Below, piece after piece: positions 7,200-12,074 of a stretch of 12,074 nucleotides of DNA (positions within the stretch are counted from its first letter, which is position 1; each line of letters starts with the position of its first letter). The notes under the pieces are model-generated. The model worked only from the letters and a program-made list of their open reading frames with translations, was not told where the DNA came from and did no database searches. Origin of the DNA: Pseudomonadota bacterium (GTDB taxonomy: Bacteria; Desulfobacterota; Desulfobacteria; Desulfobacterales; RPRI01); NCBI GenBank assembly GCA_018819005.1, contig JAHJQU010000025.1:1-12074 (forward strand), read 5' to 3'. The translations under genes were made by a program, and so were the position numbers.

Positions 7200-7621
7200 T
7201 TCATATCACAGACCAGATATCGATCCGCGAAGATGAAATCAAAGAGGAATTTATTCTCTCTTCGGGCCCGGGTGGTCAGAATGTCAATAAAGTGGCATCG
7301 GCAGTTCGGCTTCGTTTCGACATAAAAAACTCCCTTTCTCTTCCGGATGAAGTAGGCATGCGGCTCAAACTTATAGGAGGAAAAAGGGTTTCATCGGAAG
7401 GTGTTTTAATTATAACCGCCCGCAGATTCAGGGATCAGAACAAAAACCGGAAAGATGCCTTAAGCCGCCTTGTGGAAATGATACGCAAAGCCTCTGAAGA
7501 GGAGAAACCGCGCATTAAAACAAGACCATCCTGTAAAGCGAGAATTAAACGCCTTGAAGCAAAGCGACATCGCAGCGGGATAAAAAAAATAAGAAGGCCT
7601 GCATTACTCACGGAAGAATAA
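7196..7621 (+). CDS. arfB: ArfB-type ribosome-rescue peptidyl-tRNA hydrolase
   Basis: A 141-aa single-domain release-factor homologue that frees peptides from ribosomes stalled at mRNA ends. The catalytic GGQ is at residues 26-28 inside SSGPGGQNVNKVASAVRLRF, the hallmark of this family. There is no codon-recognition domain, in contrast to RF1/RF2. The C-terminal tail from about 105 onward is strongly basic (many Lys/Arg, e.g. KRLEAKRHRSGIKKIRRP), as needed to enter the empty mRNA channel. Length matches E. coli ArfB/YaeJ (about 140 aa). The ATG overlaps the NlpC/P60 stop codon as ATGA, indicating coupled translation, though no functional link is evident. The gene ends 4 bp from the convergent Dabb gene with no visible terminator between them. 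Confidence 0.92.
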   Translation: MIHITDQISIREDEIKEEFILSSGPGGQNVNKVASAVRLRFDIKNSLSLPDEVGMRLKLIGGKRVSSEGVLIITARRFRDQNKNRKDALSRLVEMIRKASEEEKPRIKTRPSCKARIKRLEAKRHRSGIKKIRRPALLTEE

Positions 7622-7625
7622 TCCA

Positions 7626-7916
7626 TCAGAATACGAAATCGGCAACAACAATGCTCTCACACAGCTCTTTTATTGTTTTCAGTACTTCCTGATGCCTGGG
7701 GTGTATCTGGTATCTTTTCAGAGATTCCGTGTCTTCGAAAACGGATATAAGTGCAAAATCATATGATCTTTCCGACCGGACAACATCTCGCCCGAATTCG
7801 TAACTCTTAATTTCGGGAATCTCTCCGGGAAGAGTCCCCAGTTTATTTTCAATTTCGACGATGCCTTCCGCCTGCGCGTCCTTTTTGAATTTCAACAATA
7901 CGATATGCTTTATCAT
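7626..7916 (-). CDS. Dabb-domain (stress-responsive alpha/beta barrel) protein
   Basis: A 96-aa protein with the Dabb signature from end to end: it opens with MIKHIVLLKFKKDA, has the central strand SYDFALISVFEDTESLKRYQ and the conserved H-P-x-H (72-75) that follows, then a C-terminal helix and VVADF strand. These small proteins form dimeric alpha+beta barrels; relatives are stress-induced in plants or act as small enzymes, and most bacterial members have no known substrate. It lies 19 nt downstream of alr in the same direction, with a GGAG somewhat far (11 nt) from its ATG, so it is probably the last gene of that transcription unit. Function is not inferable beyond the fold. Confidence 0.85.
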   Translation of the reverse strand: MIKHIVLLKFKKDAQAEGIVEIENKLGTLPGEIPEIKSYEFGRDVVRSERSYDFALISVFEDTESLKRYQIHPRHQEVLKTIKELCESIVVADFVF

Positions 7917-7935
7917 AATATTTATTTCTCCGGAA

Positions 7936-9096
7936 TTATCTAATGTAAACCCTCTTGACCCGCTCCGTCAGGGATGAAACAACCTCATAATTTATGGTTC
8001 CAAGCAGAGATGCAATTTCATCCGCTTTAATCTCGGAGTCTTTCTGTTTTCCTAAAATTACTACCTCGTCTCCTTGTTTTACACCGCCGGTATTACCGAC
8101 ATCAAGCATAGTGAGATCCATGCATATGCGGCCGACTATCGGCATTTTTTCTCCGCAGACAAGCATGTATCCGCGTGAAGAAAGAAGGCGGTTATATCCG
8201 TCCGCATATCCCACCGGAACCGTTGCAATAGTTGTCGGCTTTTTTGTTTCATATGTAGCTCCATAGCTGACTTTAAAACCGGCAGGAACATCTTTAAGAT
8301 GAACGATCATGGATTTAACAGTCATTGCAGGTATAAGAGATGCTTCCTCTTTTTTGACTTCTTCTGACGGATACAGGCCATACATTGCTATACCTGCCCG
8401 AACCATATCAAGATGCGTTTCCGGCATATCAATTATTCCGGCGCTGTTTGCCGCATGCTTTACTCCAAATTCAATGCCTTTACCCTTGAGACTGTTTATA
8501 AATTCCATAAATATCTCAAACTGTCTTCTTGAAAAAGATTTGTCGAGATTGTCGGCCATGGAAAAGTGGGTGAATATGCCTTCCGGTTCAAGCCCGGGAA
8601 GCCGGATAATAGATTCAACTTCTTTCATTGCATAGTCTTGCCGGCCATTCCAATTTTCGTATTCTCCGGAGCGGCCAACCAAGATCCCAAGTCTGCCCAT
8701 CCCCGTATCTATCTTGACGTGAACTTTGACTTTCTTTTTATGCGATACGGCAAAAGAAGAGAGGCTTTCCGCAGCCTGGCGGGAAAAGAGAGTTTGAATA
8801 ATATCGTAATTTAGAATATCTTCATAACAAAACGTTGGCGTATGACCTAAAACCAAAATGGGCGCATCAATTCCTTCATTTCTCAATAGAATTGCTTCAT
8901 GTATCCTTGCAACACCAAGCATCTCAGCACTATTATCAAGAGCACAACGCGCGACCTCAACAGAACCGTGTCCGTATCCATTGGCCTTAACAACAGCCAT
9001 CAGACGCGAATTGCTGTTTGTAATTCGCCGTAATTCACATACATTATGGGCAATAGCCTTAAGATCAACTTCAGCCCAGAGAATTTCTTCTGCCAA
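7936..9096 (-). CDS. alr: Alanine racemase (TTG start)
   Basis: Alr is a PLP enzyme interconverting L- and D-alanine, supplying D-Ala for peptidoglycan. The 386-aa sequence has the PLP lysine Lys37 in AVVKANGYGHG, Lys128 in KIDTGMGRLG (the usually carbamylated Lys), the alpha/beta-barrel HAANSAG segment (214-220), the C-terminal-domain catalytic Tyr278 in VSYGATY, and the ICMD motif (325-328). The tail TINYEVVSSLTERVKRVY is typical. Length is normal. The start is TTG: an in-frame TAA lies immediately upstream, GAGG sits 5 nt before it, and the next Met (34) would remove the conserved N-terminus. It lies 117 nt after the thiolase gene and 19 nt before the Dabb gene. All catalytic residues are intact. 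Confidence 0.95.
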   Translation of the reverse strand: MAEEILWAEVDLKAIAHNVCELRRITNSNSRLMAVVKANGYGHGSVEVARCALDNSAEMLGVARIHEAILLRNEGIDAPILVLGHTPTFCYEDILNYDIIQTLFSRQAAESLSSFAVSHKKKVKVHVKIDTGMGRLGILVGRSGEYENWNGRQDYAMKEVESIIRLPGLEPEGIFTHFSMADNLDKSFSRRQFEIFMEFINSLKGKGIEFGVKHAANSAGIIDMPETHLDMVRAGIAMYGLYPSEEVKKEEASLIPAMTVKSMIVHLKDVPAGFKVSYGATYETKKPTTIATVPVGYADGYNRLLSSRGYMLVCGEKMPIVGRICMDLTMLDVGNTGGVKQGDEVVILGKQKDSEIKADEIASLLGTINYEVVSSLTERVKRVYIR

Positions 9097-9105
9097 TTAA
9101 ACCTC
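9096..9105 (-). promoter_or_regulatory. Ribosome binding site that fixes the TTG start of alr
   Basis: On the minus strand GAGG (9105-9102) precedes the TTG at 9096 by 5 nt. An in-frame TAA at 9099-9097 rules out an earlier start; the nearby ATG at 9109 is out of frame. A 24-codon frame from ATG 9178 ends in TGA at 9106-9104, overlapping this site. Confidence 0.6.
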
Positions 9106-9213
9106 ACATTAATTGAAAATCAACGCAGCAAGCTGTTCGGAATCTTTCCGGCATTGATGCAAGGTTGTGCTGATACATCCTGCCGACAGTTTGTTTAGAT
9201 TGAGATTGATTTG

Positions 9214-10464
9214 TTATATCAGTTCTATTGCGCAGGCCATCGAGACTCCGCCTCCTCCGCAAAGAGTCGCAAGACCGAGGGTTTTCCCTTTTTTCCTCAT
9301 CGCATGAATCAATGTAACAATAATTCGTGCGCCTGTAGCGCCAACCGGATGACCAAGTCCGATACCCGAACCGTTTACATTTGTAATCTCTCTGTTTAAA
9401 CCAAGCTCTCTTTCACACGCTATATACTGTGCGGCAAAAGCTTCGTTAACTTCTATCAGCTCGAAATCTTCGATCTTTAGTCCGCTCATCTTGATCATAT
9501 TTCTTACGGCAGGCACAGGAGAAAGCCCCATTACCGAAGGATGGCACCCTCCTCTTCCCGTTGCCTTGATCCTTGCAAGCGGTTTGAGTCCGAGTTCTTT
9601 CGCTTTTTCGGCAGACATGATTATTAATCCCGCCGAACCGTCATTAATTCCACTTGAATTTCCAGCTGTAACTTTCCCTGTCTTCGGGATAAATGCGGGG
9701 GGAAGCTTCTGGAGTTGTTCCATTGTCAGGCCAGGCCGGAAATGCTCGTCTTTATCAAAAATTAAAGCTTCCTTCTTCTTTCCCGGTATTTCGACCGGAA
9801 CTATCTCTTCCCTGAAAGAGCCGTCTTTTGTGGCTCTTTCGGCCTCATTCTGGCTTCTCAATGCAACCTCGTCCATCTCCTGCCTGCTTATATTCATATG
9901 CTGCGCGATGAATTCGGCCGTATGTCCCATAATATAAGGTTTCCCCTTGAAAAGGCTTAAGGGCGCTTCATCTGCATTCACCGGACCGTCTTCCGGATGA
10001 GGGATAATGTGAGATCCGCAATAAAGAGCATGTATCATGGCGTCAACAAAGACCTGATCCTGAAGGCGGCATCCCCATCTAGCGCCCGGCACAGTGTATG
10101 GAACACCCGACATGTGCTCAACCCCGCCCGCAAGTATGACATCCGCCATGCCTGCCTGAATCATTGCCATTCCTGAGATAACGGCTTCCATTCCGGAAAT
10201 ACATACCCGGTTGATCGTTGCAGCGGTTGTTGTATCGGGTATTCCGGCCAAAAGGGCGCTTACCCGTGCAACGTTGAGTGCGTCGGCAGGTTCCATGCAG
10301 CATCCGTAACGGACATCATCTATTAAAACCGGATCGATGCCGGCTCTTTTTACAGCCTCTTTCATTGTAACACTTCCAATAACAGCGGCATTGCTGTCCC
10401 GCAGAGTTCCGCCGAAGGCCCCGATAGCTGTCCGGCATCCGGAAACAATAACAACATCTTTCAT
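9214..10464 (-). CDS. Thiolase (acetyl-CoA acetyltransferase family)
   Basis: A 416-aa thiolase that condenses two acyl-CoAs or cleaves 3-ketoacyl-CoA with CoA. The nucleophile is Cys88 in INRVCISGMEAV; NEAFA is at 340-344, the catalytic His372 in GLGHPVGATGARI, and the second active Cys402 in LATLCGGGGVSMA. The start chosen is ATG 10464 (MKDVVIVSGCRTAIGAF), with an ideal AAGGAG 5 nt upstream; the open frame extends 12 codons further, but that part would run into the palindromic repeat and lacks homology. Compared with typical 390-395-aa thiolases there is an extra loop-region segment at about 142-175 (HALYCGSHIIPHPEDGP and following) ahead of the conserved M-G-H-T-A-E, which may shape substrate choice. 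Direction, biosynthetic or degradative, cannot be told; the neighbouring Fe-S protein and likely anaerobic host favour beta-oxidation or ketone metabolism. Confidence 0.93.
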   Translation of the reverse strand: MKDVVIVSGCRTAIGAFGGTLRDSNAAVIGSVTMKEAVKRAGIDPVLIDDVRYGCCMEPADALNVARVSALLAGIPDTTTAATINRVCISGMEAVISGMAMIQAGMADVILAGGVEHMSGVPYTVPGARWGCRLQDQVFVDAMIHALYCGSHIIPHPEDGPVNADEAPLSLFKGKPYIMGHTAEFIAQHMNISRQEMDEVALRSQNEAERATKDGSFREEIVPVEIPGKKKEALIFDKDEHFRPGLTMEQLQKLPPAFIPKTGKVTAGNSSGINDGSAGLIIMSAEKAKELGLKPLARIKATGRGGCHPSVMGLSPVPAVRNMIKMSGLKIEDFELIEVNEAFAAQYIACERELGLNREITNVNGSGIGLGHPVGATGARIIVTLIHAMRKKGKTLGLATLCGGGGVSMACAIELI

Positions 10465-10480
10465 TTTATCTCCTTTATTC

Positions 10481-10648
10481 ATGGACTCGTAAAAAGTCAT
10501 ATGCGAACGGATTTGAGATTTTTGGGAAACAGATTTTTAAAGAACTGAGCGTTAAAAATCATCCGCCTAGGCGGATAATTTAGCGAAGTGATTAAAAATC
10601 CCCAAAAAGCTCATTAAGTAAGCATATTTCGACTTTTTTCGAGTCCAT
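10481..10648. repeat. 168-bp large imperfect palindrome (MITE-like element)
   Basis: The two ends are inverted copies: the left arm begins atggactcgtaaaaagtc, and the right arm read in reverse begins atggactcgaaaaaagtc (one mismatch in 18). Further in, atatgc, gag and tttttggg recur in the same order in both arms, then gatttttaa and a diverged stretch, and the centre is a perfect 16-bp palindrome atccgcctaggcggat (10561-10576). It contains no gene, ends about 17 nt before the thiolase start codon, and has no clear target-site duplication. Size and structure fit a non-autonomous MITE-like or palindromic interspersed repeat. As RNA it would form a very long hairpin between the Fe-S gene and thiolase, possibly terminating or processing the transcript. 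Confidence 0.72.
10561..10576. repeat. Perfect 16-bp palindrome at the centre of the element
   Basis: The sequence atccgcctaggcggat is identical on both strands and is the most GC-rich part of the intergenic region 10465-10704. It forms the tip of the large hairpin; alone it could also be a protein binding site. Confidence 0.6.
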
Positions 10649-10704
10649 CTTGATTAACGGCTTATAAAAAACCCGACATTAACTACAAAAATTATGAATC
10701 GTTA

Positions 10705-11775
10705 TTAAAGCAAAGGATTTTTGCCCCGCTCCATAGCTATTCGCATATATGTTTCCGCACCGGATTCAGGCGGGACATACTGTTCGCTTTCAGGCTTCTT
10801 TACAAGCTTGAGAGCATCTGTCGGGCAGGTTGTAACGCAGAGCCCGCAGCCTATGCAACGGTCAAGGTTTATCTCTGCCTTTTCATCAACAATAGTAATA
10901 GCCTCCATCTGGCAGCGATCAAGACAAGTTTCACATCCTGTGCAGTCGTCTTCATCAACAACAGAATAATAATTGCTTTGTACTGCCGCTGAAGGAACCG
11001 GCTGCATCTTGAGAGCTCTGAGCATTCCGCAGCAATCACCACAGCAACTGCACATTCCGCCCACTTTTTTTGAATTAAATGGTTGCATTACCAGCCCTGC
11101 TTCTTCATTTTTTCTTAAAATTTCCTTAGCCTCTTCCACACTGATATACCGGCCCATTTTGTTTTCAACATAATAATGGGCGTGAGATCCAAATAAAAAG
11201 CAGGCTTCTACGGGCTTATCACAGCCCTTGTCAATATGCTTGGTCATTGTTCTACAGATGCACGGCGCAATTGCTATTGTCTTCTGGCTTTCAATAATCT
11301 GCATGGCGTCTTCATACGGAGCAACCGGCCAGTTTGCGACTATCTCCCGGTTGATCGGTATCGATCGCAACATGGGGGTTTTAGAAGCCTGCATTGATTT
11401 TCCGAAAGCAGAATCAATATAATCATCCATATCGGCTGCAAGCTCCTTATTCATTGTTCCAAGCTGAAACTCGTAAATCCCTATAACATAAGGAACGGCA
11501 CAATATCGTGCCCCGTCATCTTTTCTGTGCCTGAAAAGAAGCCCTTTTTTCGCCATCTTTTCCATTCTATCTGAGGTTTCAGAAGGGTCAAGCCCAAGTT
11601 TTTTTGCCACATCTTCCGGTTTTTCAAGTAAAGGAGAGAGTTTTGAAAATAATTCGGCTTCATCTTCGGTAAAGAGTCTTTTCAATATTCTTATTTCCAC
11701 CTTGCTCTCTGTTTCAGGAAAGCCTATAGCAAGATCATCCAGACGCATTCTTAATTTTTCATAAACATTTTCCAT
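10705..11775 (-). CDS. Winged-helix-like, multi-[4Fe-4S] cluster protein
   Basis: A 356-aa cytoplasmic Fe-S protein. Residues about 30-85 look like a winged helix-turn-helix (EKPEDVAKKLGLDPSETSDR, then KKGLLFRHR). The middle has C-I-C at 172-174 with Cys185 and Cys192, then a dense C-S-C-C-G-D-C-C cluster at 242-249. The C-terminus is a classic two-cluster ferredoxin: Cys278/281/284/288 and Cys307/310/313/317, the latter in CIGCGLCVTTCP. It should carry two [4Fe-4S] clusters in the ferredoxin part and probably one or more others. The start is ATG 11775 with a perfect AGGAGG 8 nt upstream; the frame continues 14 codons earlier without support. The stop is separated from thiolase by the palindromic repeat. 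An electron-transfer role, perhaps linked to acyl-CoA metabolism, is inference; no partner enzyme is visible. Confidence 0.83.
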   Translation of the reverse strand: MENVYEKLRMRLDDLAIGFPETESKVEIRILKRLFTEDEAELFSKLSPLLEKPEDVAKKLGLDPSETSDRMEKMAKKGLLFRHRKDDGARYCAVPYVIGIYEFQLGTMNKELAADMDDYIDSAFGKSMQASKTPMLRSIPINREIVANWPVAPYEDAMQIIESQKTIAIAPCICRTMTKHIDKGCDKPVEACFLFGSHAHYYVENKMGRYISVEEAKEILRKNEEAGLVMQPFNSKKVGGMCSCCGDCCGMLRALKMQPVPSAAVQSNYYSVVDEDDCTGCETCLDRCQMEAITIVDEKAEINLDRCIGCGLCVTTCPTDALKLVKKPESEQYVPPESGAETYMRIAMERGKNPLL

Positions 11776-11842
11776 CAAAACAACCTCCTGTTCTTTTTGA
11801 TATGTTATCTGCCGCAAAATTATCAGTCATTAGCCTGAAAAA

Positions 11843-12074
11843 TCATACTTTAAAAAAAGTTTCATCAAACTCGGGTTTACCGTCATATCGGCTCATAAAG
11901 AAGCCGGGAAGCTGATCTATGTTTTCAAATAAAGCCGGATCAACCATGACACCTGCCTTATGGAGCGCCTTCACAATCGATTCGGGGTTGGGGGGGCAGC
12001 CCTTGATTGGTATCATTTCCCTGATATCAGGATTATTCTTATTGGCCTGGTACATGCATTTTCCCAGAAGAATC
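11843..12074 (-). CDS. C-terminal end of an unrecognised protein (cut by window edge)
   Basis: The frame is open from base 12074 to the TGA at 11843, so at least 75 C-terminal residues are present and the start lies outside; the ATG at 12055 is unlikely to be the real start because the frame continues upstream as I-L-L-G-K-C. The visible part contains IKGCPPNPESIVKALHKAG and ends PGFFMSRYDGKPEFDETFF. The G-C-P-P motif and position 67 nt upstream of the Fe-S gene, in the same direction, suggest a co-transcribed partner, perhaps itself an iron-sulfur protein. From memory a DUF362-type protein is possible, but I cannot confirm this from the fragment. Confidence 0.6.
   Translation of the reverse strand, partial: ILLGKCMYQANKNNPDIREMIPIKGCPPNPESIVKALHKAGVMVDPALFENIDQLPGFFMSRYDGKPEFDETFFKV

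Noticed and set aside
9138..9150. Small hairpin cggaa-tct-ttccg between thiolase and alr, considered as terminator
   Set aside because: Five-bp stem, three-nt loop and no T-run on the transcribed side; too weak for intrinsic termination.
9491..9937. 148-codon plus-strand frame inside thiolase
   Set aside because: It is antisense to intact thiolase sequence and shows no recognisable protein features.
10118..10303. Minus-strand 61-codon frame within thiolase in another frame
   Set aside because: Gly/Arg/His/Asn-rich product typical of a shadow frame over the thiolase active-site region.
1..12074. CRISPR array, tRNA/rRNA, toxin-antitoxin or defence genes
   Set aside because: No regularly spaced direct repeats, no cloverleaf-like sequences and no recognisable defence proteins were found on either strand.

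Overview
The window looks like a chromosomal segment of a Gram-negative, anaerobic deltaproteobacterium in the broad sense (Desulfobacterota, sulfate-reducing or syntrophic type). The reasons are a type IV pilus pilMNOPQ cluster headed by a tiny XRE-type regulator, a CoA-transferase-GNAT fusion protein, a cysteine-rich [4Fe-4S] protein next to a thiolase, and moderate-to-low GC. The assignment is inference from gene content; no rRNA or other phylogenetic marker is present.

Left block (1-4278, all minus strand): a tightly packed operon read from right to left, HTH regulator > pilM > pilN > pilO > pilP > pilQ. Neighbouring genes overlap (ATGA, TAATG and 8-nt overlaps) or lie within 1-9 nt. It encodes the inner-membrane alignment complex PilMNOP and the start of the PilQ outer-membrane secretin; pilQ runs out of the window at base 1. 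A good sigma70-type promoter (TTGACA, 16 bp, TAATAT) lies at 4327-4354 and settles the start of the HTH gene at 4278.

Middle block (4823-7621, plus strand): a 612-aa fusion of an acetyl-CoA hydrolase/CoA-transferase-like domain to a Pat-like GNAT domain, then a small NlpC/P60 lipoprotein, then an ArfB-type ribosome-rescue hydrolase whose start overlaps the previous stop. The AT-rich 544-bp spacer 4279-4822 separates this block from the divergent pil operon and holds several inverted repeats but no convincing gene.

Right block (7626-12074, minus strand, convergent with the middle block and only 4 bp from it): read from right to left, the C-terminal end of an unrecognised protein, a 356-aa winged-helix/polyferredoxin protein, a 168-bp large imperfect palindrome, a thiolase, an alanine racemase with a TTG start, and a Dabb-domain protein. 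The Fe-S protein and thiolase fit acyl-CoA/beta-oxidation metabolism in an anaerobe; Alr supplies D-alanine for the wall.

Most of the window is ordinary housekeeping or surface-structure biology. The items most worth following up are the CoA-transferase/GNAT fusion, whose transferase domain seems to lack its catalytic Glu (candidate acyl-CoA-sensing lysine acyltransferase), the palindromic element 17 nt upstream of the thiolase start, and the composite Fe-S protein. I do not see a defence system, CRISPR array, RNA gene or complete insertion sequence.
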